From: Phoronis australis
Lineage: Eukaryota > Phoronida > Phoronidae
Length of the DNA: 45,652 nucleotides
Direction: 5' to 3'
NCBI GenBank assembly: GCA_002633005.1
Contig: NMRA01000206.1
Span: 1-45,652, forward strand
The notes under the pieces were generated by a model. It did not search any database. It was not told where the DNA came from and saw only the letters and a list, made by a program, of their open reading frames with translations. The position numbers and the translations under genes are program-made. Positions within the stretch are counted from its first letter, which is position 1. The number at the start of each line of letters is the position of its first letter. Shown piece after piece: positions 11,481-23,113 of this stretch.

Positions 11481-11989
11481 AGCGTATTCGTAATAATAAG
11501 AGGCAACCAGCTAACACAGAAAATAAAACCGATAGCGTTTAAAAGTGTATTAATGACAAACCTACACTACAAAAATCACCATTCGAATATAAAATCATCC
11601 AGACGTTCAGAAAAGTAGTCTATAGCAAATTATCAACTGTCCGAATTAAATGTTCAAAGGTCCAGTGGTGACGCCGTCGTCGAATACTCGTCTTTTGGGA
11701 TAAAAGTAGGTGAACGCACACCTTGCTTGCATAGTATTGGAAATAGTGTGGTCAACTAAGAGAGAAAAGAAACTTTTCATGTTTAATCGAGAATTACTAA
11801 CGGCATACAAAAGTGAATAAAAGTGGATGAATGCGAAGTGTGACGTCAAGTTTTCGTACACAAATATACACAAAGCACCGTCTGAGCTTTTACAAATCAT
11901 ACATAATCATCATGTAAAACCTAGGCTGACAGAAACCCTACTCCAAACACTGGGCATACACGCGTCGCAAATAAATTATCGTCTATATA
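11481..11989. other. Unassigned sequence
   Basis: Spacer between the right terminus of the palindrome-array element and the left arm of the large inverted repeat. No feature recognised. Confidence 0.4.
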
Positions 11990-13773
11990 TTATTAGGTGC
12001 TACGTAACGTGTACATAAAGACCTCGAACGCCGGCGATATAGTAAACGGAATAGAGATGGCCGATTATACAAACTATTCCGAGATAAGAGTTTGCGAGTT
12101 AGCGGTGAGTTATCATTTGCTTAACCCTTCTCTTAGGTAGACTTTTAAATTTCTTTTCGCGTACGTAATATCCAGCCTTTCGTTGTTTTTGACCAACCGT
12201 CTATACAGAAAATTCAAAACCCTTTTTTAAATACCCGTATTTTTTATTTATCCTATTTATTTTGTAGATGAACTATCCTCTGAAGTTGTCTAAAGCTTTT
12301 GTACCAACACTGTAACTGTGGTGGGTTAATTTATTATAAACAACTCCCATTATTCCATTATGTGTTTGTTTTCTTTTGTTTTCGTAAGCAAAAATTTACA
12401 CGCGTCAGCTACCAATATTCCAATTTCAAAAAACTTTATTTTCTCTGTGGTGCAACACTATAAGTTAGAATGGGCGTTTAGACTTAAAATATGAATACGA
12501 GTTATGATTGCAATAATCCGTCAATAAGTTTTAAAACATAGTGATCGCTAGTTTTAGTGTCTGTCATTCTCATATCATCCATTCACTGTGTGAATACCAA
12601 ACGTTTTATATAACTGCAATAATCATCTCCCAAAGTTGTTAACATTACCATCAAGTGAGTCCCTAGGAATATCAAAAAATCATCTAATATACAATCTGTG
12701 GATGAGCCAGTCCTTGCGTTAAAGTCTCCAGTCAGTATTATATGCACCTCGCGCATTAAAGTAGCTTGTAATTGAGTGATATTTTCAATCTTCTTCCTTC
12801 AAACTACCGCCCACATATGCATTGCTAGAAACAGTAGCTGATTCTGGAGCAAAATAAGTCATGTCAGGATAATCAGAAAGTGTTTTGATGACTTACTTAG
12901 ATAATGCTGCTTTCACAAAGACGAAAACACCTGAGCATCTACCATAATATGCCTTTTAAACTCTGGAATTTTTAAAATGATACCAAACCTCCAAATACAT
13001 GTTTACACTAGCTGTTTTGTTTTGGTCAGTTTCTGTGGCTCCCACAAGCTCGTTCATCAGATCGTGCCTATATGAATCGGGTCTAATCAAGTTTCAATTT
13101 AGATTCCAGACCGTGTGGGTTCCATGTTCATATTTTAAGCCGTCGCCCGAAAACCTATCGTTGTCAAACGACATGAGAACGATGTCGTCTTTTGTATGTT
13201 CATATATATCACATTTTTTCTACGCGTAGCTTATCGTAGCACCAGAAAGCATGTTTTCCTTCTCATCCAGACTTCAGCAAGAGTGGTTTGAGATGTTGTA
13301 TTTTTTGTCGAACAGATTCAATGAAACCCTCAAGAAAACCATAGCTGGTGTCTTAAAACTGTTTTTCTGTTTTGTAAAACAAGGTGTTTGTATTTAAATT
13401 TCTGTAATTTGACGAGGATCGACTGTAGGTTTCACGTTGACTGACGATTTCCTTTAAATCCTAGGCGATGGTTTCGTTCAATCTCGATCGGCTTCGTGAT
13501 TTCTTGGTCAATATAAGTCAATATAATGATAATTTTATGTTCACAGTCCTGTCACGATTCCATTGCAATGCCATAAGGGCACCAAAAAATAAAACGGCGC
13601 AAGTATCTTACAGCAATGCGCCGCCACTCGTGCACATCTTTTAAAACGCAACACTCTTCAAAAATGTAAGATTCTAATCAACTTACATCCAGTCGGGTAA
13701 AATATGACTTAGTTCTTATTTCGATTGCCCTTGGGGTTTTTTGTTTCATAAGTTGTCACTTTAATTACGCTAA
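11990..13773 (+). repeat. Large inverted repeat, left arm
   Basis: This arm is the inverted counterpart of 15134-17512. The outer boundary starts at TATTAGGT and the inner boundary ends at TTAATTACGCTAA. Identity is high by eye, especially over the inner 350 bases. The left arm lacks about 58 bases near 12855 that the right arm has, and lacks the right arm's ~480-base tandem duplication. A 58-codon ORF (MVSFNLDRLRDFLV..., about 13467-13643) is preserved in both arms. The arms could be Polinton TIRs that captured LINE sequence, or the product of an inverted duplication. Confidence 0.9.
12540..12960 (-). pseudogene. LINE endonuclease fragment (left arm)
   Basis: Read on the minus strand, this part of the arm encodes pieces of an AP-endonuclease-type LINE domain: GVFVFVKAALSK, ILTGDFNARTG (about 12710-12738) and TKTSDHY near 12545-12560. 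The frame is broken by stops and a deletion. It is the mirror copy of the fragment at 15930-16440. Confidence 0.7.
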
Positions 13774-14063
13774 GCACTTGTGGGTTCCATTGGAAACTGA
13801 AAAACAAGACAATGATAATTATATGACTAAACTGTCAACACCACCCTCTTGCCTATCCTCCAATAGCTGACAACCTTCTTCCGAAAACTCTCCCTCCTGT
13901 GATCGTTTCCAGACACCTGGAAATACGAAAACATTCAGATTCATGATTTGGAAGTTCATTTCGCATCGGCGCTGCCTTGTACAATAAACGCCGTTTGTTA
14001 TGCCGAGTTTGAGAACATTGTGGACATTGACAGACATAGAGACATCTTGTTTGATTTCACACT

Positions 14064-14353
14064 ATGAAGACTCATCAGATTTCTGCGATTCTAGAAACCG
14101 ATGACATTGTGGCACCGGTCTTTGGCAGTTGTCTTGCCAGTGATGAATTGTACTTTATAGCCTAGGTGTCGTTTCACATCCGAATGCTTACCTTTGCAAC
14201 TACGATCATAGCCACAAACCTGGAACACACTGGGTGGCTATTTGCCTAACCCGGGATGGAAAAGGAGAATATTTTGACTCGAACGGCGTGTCACCGTTTT
14301 CGGACCACTTGCAAGACTTTTCTCGACAGAAAAACGAATGGATGGATGGATAA
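14064..14353 (+). pseudogene. Adenovirus-type (C5/adenain-like) cysteine protease, Polinton type, frameshifted
   Basis: The N-terminal part opens at the ATG at 14064 and contains APVFGSCLASDELYF. A TAG at 14163-14165 with a frame change interrupts the gene. The next frame carries PGTHWVAI (with the family's catalytic His) and GEYFDSNG (with the acidic residue region), then stops at 14351-14353. The C-terminal third, which should hold the catalytic Cys, is missing. In Polintons this enzyme is thought to process virion-like proteins; this copy cannot be active. Family assignment rests on the His/acid motifs and the SDEL-type N-terminal motif. Confidence 0.75.
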
Positions 14354-14379
14354 CACAGACCAGATAGCTTCCTAAACGT

Positions 14380-15130
14380 ACTACAGGAGCCTTATTAAAT
14401 TGAACAAGAGTAATGATATGAACTTGATAACGGCCTGCAGGATCTTTGTTAAATTTAGCAAGCGTATAAATTGACAACAGGGGACGACGACTTTGGGACG
14501 GATCCGACAAACTCTGTGCCCCTAGTGTCATTTTTTTCCGTTTTCCTCTGTTTCTCTGAATTCCTTGACCGATTTTTATGACATTTGGTAAAATAGCTTT
14601 CTATTAAGAAAAACACGATTATGTGTTGCCGTTTTTGGATGGATTTGACTTTTTTGCACCATTCAGTGGCCATTTTTAGATACAAATAAACTCCCGTGCA
14701 AGCACACAGTTTGCGGTGCGTTCGTGGGTTCAGTTTAACTCTCTGCGTTGCTCTTGTTATGAATTTTGGTAAATAGCTTTTTAATAATAAAGACACGATG
14801 ACATTTTCCCGTTTTAGGGTGAATTCGCTATATACTCCTCCATCTTGCGTTCATTTTCACTGTTTTCCAGTCTGGTTTTACGTCCGCCTCTCTGTCGTCT
14901 GAGTATGATTTTGAAAATTTGCGTTGATGTTTCTATTGTGAAGAGGCCGGCTGATGAGGATTTTCGAACGACTTGGGCTACCGTGGCGCGTCTTAGTGGT
15001 TGCATGTCCCAACCCATCTGCAGGAAACTTATTTATTTAAAAAAATCCCTAGACGCACACCGTTTGCGGTGGAGTCGTGGGCGCATTTTGACGTTCCGCG
15101 TTGCTCTTGTACAAGAAGTTTTGCCCAGTA
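14380..15130 (+). repeat. Monomer repeats, same family as 26.7-28.9 kb
   Basis: Shared words with the 26.7-28.9 kb array include GATCTTTGTTAAATTTAGCAAG, GTGCCCCTAGTGTCATTT, CTCTGTTTCTCTGAA and CCATTCAGTGGCCATTTTT. Modules are degenerate. ORFs crossing them (14238-14531, 14455-14796 minus; 14845-15198 plus) are not credible genes. Confidence 0.65.
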
Positions 15131-15929
15131 GATTTAGCGTAATTAAAGTGGCAACTTATGAAACAAAAAACCCCAAGGGCAATCGAAATAAGAACTAAGT
15201 CATATTTTACCCGACTGGGTGTAAGTTGATCAGAATCTTACATTTTTGAAGAGTGTTGCGTTTTAAAAGATGTGCACGGGTGGCGCATTGCTGTAAGATA
15301 CTTGCGCCGTTTTATTTTTTTGGTGCCCTTATGGCATTGCAATGGAATCGTGACAGGACTGTGAACATAAAATTATCATTATATTGACTTATATTGACCA
15401 AGAAATCACGAAGCCGATCGAGATTGAACGAAACCATCGCCTAGGATTTAAAGGAAATCGTCAGTCAACGTGAAACCTACAGTCGATCCTCGTCAAATTA
15501 CAGAAATTTAAATACAAACACCCTGTTTTACGAAACAGAAAAAAGTTTTAAGACACCAGCTATGGTGTTCTTGAGGGTTTCATTGAATCTGTTCGAGAAA
15601 AAATACAACATCTCGAACCACTCTTGCTGAAGTCTGGATGAGAGGGAAAACGTGCTTTCTGGTGCTACGATAAGCTACGCGTAGAAAAAAAGTTATATAT
15701 ATATGAACATACAAAAGACGACATCGTTCTCATGTCGTTTGATAACGATAGGTTTTCGGGCGACGTCTTAAAATATGAACATGGAACCCACACGGTCTGG
15801 AATCTAAATTGAAACTTGATTAGACCCGATTCATATAGGCCGGATCTGATGAACGAGCTTGTGGGAACCACAGAAACTGACCAAAACAAAACAGCTAGTG
15901 TAAACATGTATTTGGAGGTTTGGTATCAT

Positions 15930-16440
15930 TTTAAAAATTACAGAGTTTAAAAGGCATATTATGGTAGATGCTCAGGTGTTTTCGTCTTTGTGAAAGCAGC
16001 ATTATCTAAGTAAGTCATCAAAACACTTTCTGATTATCCTGACATGATAGGAATTGTTTGTGATGGTCGAGCTTTCAAAATAGACAAAGACTGGGCGTAC
16101 TTTATATGTTGATTTATGTTGCTCCAGAATCAGCTACTGTTTCTAGCAATGTACATGTGGGCGGTTGTTTGAAAGAAGAAGAAGATTAAAAATATCACTC
16201 AATTACACGCTACTTTAATGCGCGAGGTGCATATAATACTGACTGGAGACTTTAACGCTAGGACTGGCTCATCCACAGATTGTATATTGGATGATTTTTT
16301 GATATTCCTAGGGACTCACTTGATGGTAATGTTAACAACTTTGGGAGACGATTATTGTAGTTATATGAAACGTTTGGTATTCACACAGTGAATGCATGAT
16401 ATGAGAATGACAGACACTAAAACTAGCGATCACTATGTTT
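15930..16440 (+). pseudogene. LINE endonuclease fragment (right arm)
   Basis: The plus strand encodes LEVWYHFKNYRV (from 15910), SGVFVFVKAALSK, DYPDMIGIVCDGRAFKIDKD, VAPESATVSS and ILTGDFNARTG (about 16238-16268), then TKTSDHY. These match the order of motifs in the APE-type endonuclease of LINEs (GGV-hydrophobic block, GDFNARTG, SDH). Stops interrupt the frame. It is the mirror of 12540-12960. Confidence 0.75.
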
Positions 16441-17408
16441 TAAAACTTATTGACGGATTATTGTAATCATAACTCGTATTCATATTTTAAGTCTAAACGC
16501 CCATTCTAACTTATAGTGTTGCGCCACAGAGAAAATAAAGTTATATTGAAATTGGAATATTGATAGCTGACGCGTGTTAATTCTTGCTTCCGAAAACGAA
16601 AGAAAACAAACAAATATTGGAATAATCGGAGTTGTTTATAATAAATTAACCCACCACAGATATAGTGTTGGTACAAAACCCTTAGACAACTTCAGAGGAT
16701 AGTTCATCTACAAAATAAATAAGATAAATAAAAAATACGGGTATTTAAAAAAGGGTTTTGAATATTCTGTATAGACGGTTGGTCAAAAACAACGAAAGGC
16801 TGGATATTACGTACGCAAAACGAAATTTAAAAGTCTAGCTAAGAGAAGGGTTAAGCAAATGATAACTCACCGCTAACTCGCACGAGAATGGAGCATGGAT
16901 TTTATTGTGAATTTGTTTGATAAAGAGACTAAAACTAACGATCGCTGTGTTTCAGAATTTGTCGACGGATTAATGTAATCGCAACTCCTACACATATATT
17001 TATATTCAAAGTCTAAACGCGCAGTGTAAATTAGCGTACGGAGATGAGTAGATTGAAATTGATCAATTGGTAGTTGATATCTGTTGAAATGTTTGCTTAA
17101 GGAAAAAGAGAATAAAAATTTTAAAATAATTGGAATTGTTTACGATAAACTTACCACAGAGGTAGTGTGGGTGACAAACCTTTATACAACTTCAGACGAT
17201 GGTTAGTATACAAAAAGACAAAAGTAATAAAAAAACAAAAAGTTATTGAATATTGAATATAGACGATCTACAAAATGAAATGAAATAAAATATAGAGTAT
17301 AGACGGTTGGTCAAAAACAACGAAAGGCTGGATACTACGTACGCGAAACGAAACGTAAAAGTCTGCTAAGAAAAGGTTAAGCAAATGATAACCCACCGCT
17401 AACTCGCA
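16412..17408. repeat. Tandem duplication within right arm
   Basis: Copy A (16412-16882) and copy B (16925-17408) share ACTAAAACTA-CGATC, AGACGGTTGGTCAAAAACAACGAAAGGCTGG and CACCGCTAACTCGCA. They differ at many positions, so the duplication is older than, or has diverged faster than, the match between the two arms. Confidence 0.8.
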
Positions 17409-17639
17409 AACTCTTATCTCGGAATAGTATTTATAGTCGGCCATCTCTATTCCGTTTACTATATCGCCGGCGTTCGAGGTCTTTATGTACACGTTACGTA
17501 GAACCTAATAACCGTTGTTTTTTTACAATAATTCGCCATGTAATTATTAGGGAAACATTATTTCTTTGGTTAGCTGTCATTCGTCAGAGAAATCACTGTC
17601 TACAAAATGCAGGCCACATACACGGATGTGTATCACAGC

Positions 17640-20620
17640 CTCACACTTGCTAAAGTAAGAAAGTAAGTAATTTTTATTATAGTGACTTGTAATTCAAATG
17701 AATTTAAACAATGAATACGTTACAAACACTAGGAACACCTAGCCCTCCACAGGGCTTATAAGTCACTTTAGATACATGATACAAAAAAGAAAAGACAAGT
17801 GTACGCGCATTGCAAGAGGACCAGAAAGAGAAGGCCGAGATTAAAGTGATCATGAATAAATATAATTTTTCATTTCTTCAAAAATATTTTTGATGAAAAC
17901 TGAAGTTTTTCTAATAACATCTGTTTGCATGATTGTAATGAATTTACTTTCACAGCTTTCTGTACGGAATCGTGGATATTTAATCTCAACTTGACAATAA
18001 AAGGTTTTCTGGCATCTAAGAAAAACGGACACTCAAACAGAAAATGTAGTTTAATTTCGACCTGACCAGCAAATTCTGTCATCAGAATCTAGAGGACGAA
18101 AACGCCCAGCCTCAACCAATAGTTGTAGGGTTCCGGTTCTAATTTGAGCAAGAATTGACCTACTAATGAAGCCGAGTTAAGTCTAAATGCACGTAAGGCT
18201 CAACTTCAAAGACATTCTTAATCAAAACATAGGTTCTTAACTTTGGTTTCGAACGACTTTCAAACAACCACCTATTACATGCTAAATCATGCAAAATATT
18301 CTTACAGTGAGACAGATTAACTGAACGTAAGTCATGATAACAATCCGAAATCCCTAATTCTTCAAAAATGCTCAAGACTTCAGACGACCAATTATTAGTA
18401 CACATGTACAAGAAGAGTAGTCCCACCAAAATATTCGGTATGTTAGTCTATCATCCTCGAAATTAATAATGCGATTCCACATTCTCAAAAGCTCAATTTT
18501 CCGCCTAACGCTGAGGAATTTCCACCTCGTGTCACCCATAACAGCATGATTAGGAGCGAATTTGTGAACGCCCCAGAAAAATCGCGCGGCTCTATTTGAA
18601 TGACATCATAATCCTGAAGACTAGAGCCGCCCAGACACCTACGTAATAATCTCGAACAGGCACAACACAAGCATTGGATAATGTAGTGAAGGTTCTGTAC
18701 CTCATATTTTTATTCTTTTTAAGTTTATTAATTAAAGCGCCCAAAGCTCTTCCGGCAGATTCGGATACAGTTTTAGCAGTTTCAGAAAACTTCAGATGCT
18801 CATTTATAATTATTCCTAAATATTTATATTTGGGTACATATTCTAGGTCTAGTCGACCCAACCGAAATGGATGTAAACTACGCGAGACATGCTTGGATCT
18901 GAAGTGAATAACATTAGTTTTTTCCTGATTGACAATTAGCTTTCATTTAGAGCACCATTTATCAACTATATTCAATAAACCCTGTAAATTTTCTTCGCTC
19001 TCGGCAAGTACCACTATATCATCAGCATAAAACAAAGATGAAAAATTATCAGCACCGATAGGAATTCCTAAATTTGACTGTTTTAATTCCTTGCCGAAAC
19101 ATTTATAAATAGGGCAAAAAGAGTAGGTGATAAAACATATTCCTGTTTGACCCCACAAGATGTATAAAACCAATCCGTAAAGGTATAATTAATCTTAACA
19201 CAGGATTGAGTTTTGGCATAAATATTTTTAACAGATTCATAAAATTTTCCAACTATCATAAGATCCAACATTTTAAAAAGTAAACTATTTCTATTTACCC
19301 AGTCAAAAGCTTTTTGCATATCAATAAAAGTAGCAAATGTGGATTGTTTGTTATTCAAGCGATTACGTATAATCGGGGTCAAAACAAAGTGATCAACACA
19401 TGCTCTGTTACGACGAAAGCCATTTTGCTCATCAACAAGGAGCCCGTTTTCTTCCGCGTATTTAACCAGTCTATTGTTCAATACACTACTATACAACTTG
19501 TACACGTTAGACAACAAGCTGATACCTCTATAACTCGGCTGGACGCGCAGGTCCTTCTCTGACCCCTTTGGAATAGGCATAATAACGGATTTAGCCCATA
19601 AACTAGGAACCATAGCGTAACGAAAAACCATTTGGAACAAATAAGTCAAAAGGTCAATAGTGTTTATCATTTTTACATGCTTCATAACAAATATTATCAA
19701 TCCCTACTGCTTTATTGTATTTAGATTTCATCACTACCCGCTTTACTTCATCGCGAGTAATATTTTTATTCAAAATACTATTTTCATCAAAGTCAAGATT
19801 ATTAAACGACTCAACATGAGCTTTTTTGAGAAGCATGTCAACATAAAACCCCCGGTCAAACTCATTTAAAGTTGGACCATCGTACAACAATTCATACTCG
19901 TTCTTCCATTTATTAAAAACATATTGGTTATTGGTATTAGGGTTTCCAGTGTCATCGTATACCTCCATGGGTATTGTCTTTCTAAAAGAGGGGCCCAAGT
20001 TCTTAATGTACTTCCAAAATTCTGTTGGGTTACTGAAATTTAAAGATTCTATGAGGTCAGCTTGTTCTTTCAAAAATTTTCTTTTTATCCTCCTGTGCAC
20101 TTTATCAAATAGAACCTGGGCATTTTGAAATTGGCGTCTCAGTAAAGAGCGGTCTTCTCGAGAGCCGCTGCATTTCAATTTGTTTCCTTTAAACTTACAT
20201 CTTTCCAAAGTTCGGACACTTCAGCACACCTATAGGGTTTGCTTGATTTAAATCTCTTTTTCACTTTCGTTGAGTTAGAACAAAATAATTTTCTGTCCAT
20301 CTCATCAAATATACACTTACAAAACCTACTGTACATACAGTTAATGTTTTCTTGGGTTCCTCTGCTCTATAATGTACGGAAAAATCAAGGGCAAGTAAAT
20401 AATGATCTGGCATATGGCAAACGCCAGCAATTTCACTCAGAAGATCAAATTTGTCTACCAAAGGTGCATAAATTTATTAACAACGTACTTTTCATTCATC
20501 ACTACTGCAAGCAACTTCTTAAGCATTTCGGGCTCTCGAGGAGGTCAAAAAACGAATTACCTCTGTTCCTGGCAGGTTTATAGTTCGGACAAGCGGGAAC
20601 GATGCACTGCAACATAGCGG
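17640..20620 (-). pseudogene. Second LINE (endonuclease end + reverse transcriptase), frameshifted
   Basis: A minus-strand non-LTR polyprotein remnant. From its N-terminal side: end of the endonuclease (CHMPDHYLLALDF, about 20400), linker (20208-19654), and RT with PSYRGISLLSNVYKL, NGFRRNRACVDHF, FIDMQKAFDWVN and CGVKQEYVLSPTLFALFINV. Catalytic FYADDIVVLA lies near 19009-19035, then KYLGIIINEHLKFS near 18830, and C-terminal pieces follow down to about 17850. Several frame breaks (for example near 19680, 19150 and 18900) mean it is inactive. The GVKQ in place of the usual GxRQG and the many splits are decay. The 3' tail at 17650-17680 is an ACTT-rich stretch. Confidence 0.9.
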
Positions 20621-20639
20621 CATTCACTCTGCAGATGAA

Positions 20640-22978
20640 ATACTGACGTCGCTGCGTCGTTTCTCACCTTCCTCACAGGTTAACGCAACACCTCTCGGCA
20701 AGGTTAGGTCGACCGTATGAGAGGCAATTTGGATATAGACCGATTAAAACGGTAAAAAGACTACTTAAATCGGGTTTGTGTTCTCATTTAAACCTATTAC
20801 AGTATGTAGCAGGCTGTTTTGGTCTAAACCTGCACCCATGTGGTTCTTTAATTTGGCAACAATAACTCTGAAAAGCGACTAATATCGTTTGGTCCAAATT
20901 TAGTTAACCCGATTTTGGTCCGTTAAGGCGGAAAATAACGGAAGGGGCTACAGCTCTTTAGAGGTACCCAAAACCGAAAAACGCAGAATACATCCGCACA
21001 CTTTCACGTTCCCCATGTGACCCAAAATCTGCGGTATACCGCACGCAGCGTCAGGGCTTTCAACATCAGTTCTGTAAATTGACAAGGGGATCGCTGCATC
21101 ATCGACAGTTTTCTCGCAGTGCGGATTTGACCGCTGCCATATTTCACAAGCTTATTGGCACACCATTTTTTTATTTCAAAAGCCTTTTCAAGGTGTAAAA
21201 TCACTTCAAGAAAAGGATCGTGAAATCTAGGCTTTACTATGGGTAGAGCTGTCTTACAACATCTCTTGTGGCGCTTTTTATTGCCCATCTTACCAGAGAT
21301 TACCTATTATACGTTATTTACCTGTATTCGTTTTATTGTAATTGTACAAGTCATAATAAATGACCTTATATCGCCTACATCAGTCTCCTTTTCATCTCTG
21401 ATCACGAGATTGCGACGCACGTATCATTTATCTATTATCCGGGACATATGTCGATCATAAATACTGCGTTGACACAAATTAAACCTTTTAATTAGTGGTG
21501 CTTCTAGATCAGCCTTGCCTGGCGGAGATCGGAGAGTTGTAACAAAATCGCAGGAACACAACGCCAAAATTTGAAAATTTTATGGCCCTGGGCCTGTTTC
21601 TCGGTGTCATAAGCTAGAGACATGGTCTTATGCTGTTACGGTGATATAAACGAAAATAACCAATTATTAGTTGTCCTGATCGATAGTCACATCTATTTAA
21701 TTATTTACAAACACATTGAAAGGTTTAAACAAAACGGGCTATATTTACTAAGAAAACGGTCGAACATCAGCATCAACCCTTGAAACTTGCGGCATCTTCA
21801 GTTTTCATCACCAAGCCGTCCTCTTGCGTTTCACAGACTCCACCAAATTTACAATCAAGTTCTATGCGCTAGACGCTACTGTCCACGTCGTTGCATTGGT
21901 TCGCAATTGAACAAAAATAGCTATCACTACTTTGAAAGTATATAATCAAAACAGTGTTCAGATAGTTCATCACACTCGTCTGCTCACGATCGCCGACTAA
22001 CTAAAACTCTCGGAAAACTCAGATATGCCGTCTAAGGGGCATAACTAACATATGCATTACGCCCTTTATTGGACAATGTCACGTTTTCCCCCGTGTGTGG
22101 GTGGGAGCAGGTTGTTACAGACCGGTGCTAATAGCTTTCGGTGCGAAGATTGACTGAAGACTGGTTCGAGTTAATCCTTTATTAATCCCGACCGTACGTT
22201 CACAAGCCTACTCAAACAAAACGTCCGACTTAATGTCTTTTATGCTCCAGCCAGTGCTGCGAAGCCTTGACTTGTATTGAACTTCTGAGATACTTCCAGC
22301 AACTGTTACACTTGATTCAATAACCTGCTGTCTCTATAGCTGGCTCTCTATTGACTATCGCTGTAACTGCTGATTCTCTTCACTGCAACTCAACTGTAGT
22401 TCTCCTGATTAACTTGCTTGAACTTACTTGGTCTCTCGACTTGATCTTCTTGGACTCAAATCACTTAATCTGACTAACACAAATCCGTGCTTGTGTATGT
22501 ATAGCCTAATGCGTTGTTCTAGAACTTTTCATCAATTCAAGCACATACCAGAACTTTCTGGAACCTATCCAATCATTCTACAAACATGTACTAGTTTCTA
22601 GATTATACCAGACTGCATTAATCACTGTCATGCTAGAGTCTTCTAGAAAGTTCCACACTTTACTATAGTAAACAAATTACATCATCACTGTTCTGACCTC
22701 AGTCTTCTAGAAAGTTCCATACTATTCTGTAGTAAACAAATTACATCATCATTGTACTTAACTCAGGGGTCATGCCAATCAAACTGAATAACAAAACAAA
22801 ACAATACAACTAATAATACTGTCAGATTATATTCTGACAGACAATGGTGTCTTTCTAAACATCCCCTTAGCACCTGCACACACTGTGTTTAAAATCGGTC
22901 TATACAAAAATCAGCGATACCTTGAAATTTGCCATGCTTGTTTTCCTCTTTTAAAACCGCGTTCAATCTTGTTTACAG
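20640..22978. other. Intergenic or upstream intron sequence
   Basis: No gene is recognised. A 94-codon minus-strand ORF (21004-21288) and a 73-codon plus ORF (21239-21460) have no known domain. A 65-base tandem duplication lies at 22636-22764. If the Ig-PAN gene starts further upstream, this is an intron. Confidence 0.4.
22636..22764 (+). repeat. 65-base tandem duplication
   Basis: AGTCTTCTAGAAAGTTCCA starts at 22636 and again at 22701. The two copies end TAGTAAACAAATTACATCATCA and differ at about seven positions. Confidence 0.85.
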
Positions 22979-23113
22979 ATCCACCTGAATTTATTCCTAA
23001 ATACATAGACGTGAATGTGACGTGGGATGGCGCCGTTACAATAAGTTGTCTAACCGAGAACTCGACTTCGAAAATTTCACAAGAGTCCTTTTATATCAAC
23101 GGCGATCCCCACT
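22979..23113 (+). CDS. Ig-PAN gene: exon for first half of an Ig domain
   Basis: A 135-base exon between a good acceptor (CTTGTTTACAG) and a strong donor (GTAAGTATGG), phase 1 at both ends. It begins PPEFIPKYIDVNVTW (A/A' strands), then VTISC with the B-strand cysteine at about residue 23, an NST glycosylation sequon (TENSTSK) and FYINGDPH. The second Ig half is missing in this exon. The phase and the sense codon made at the junction (TAT) fit joining to the exon at 37898. Ig domains coded by two phase-1 exons are a known arrangement. The upstream exon was not found. Confidence 0.65.

Larger units (their letters stand above)
13774..15133 (+). mobile_element. Centre of the inverted repeat: Polinton/Maverick remnant
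   Basis: The unique 1.36-kb spacer between the arms holds a broken adenovirus-type protease gene (14064-14353) and then ~150-bp monomer repeats (14380-15130). Adenain-like proteases next to long inverted repeats are characteristic of Polinton/Maverick elements. Other Polinton genes (PolB, integrase, ATPase, capsid) were not recognised, so this is at most a fragment. Confidence 0.6.
15134..17512 (-). repeat. Large inverted repeat, right arm
   Basis: Reverse complement of 11990-13773, extended by a tandem duplication. The inner end begins TTAGCGTAATTAA and the outer end reads ...ACGTTACGTAGAACCTAATA. The outer ~480 bases occur twice (16412-16882 and 16925-17408), so the arm is about 600 bases longer than the left one. 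Confidence 0.9.

Noticed and set aside
12999-13229. 76-codon ORF conserved with 15665-15907
   Set aside because: The two ORFs correspond because they lie in the inverted repeat arms, so conservation is duplication, not selection; the opposite strand reads more like protein near the LINE endonuclease.
21004-21288. 94-codon minus-strand ORF upstream of the second LINE
   Set aside because: No recognised domain or zinc knuckle that would mark LINE ORF1; could not be supported beyond chance.
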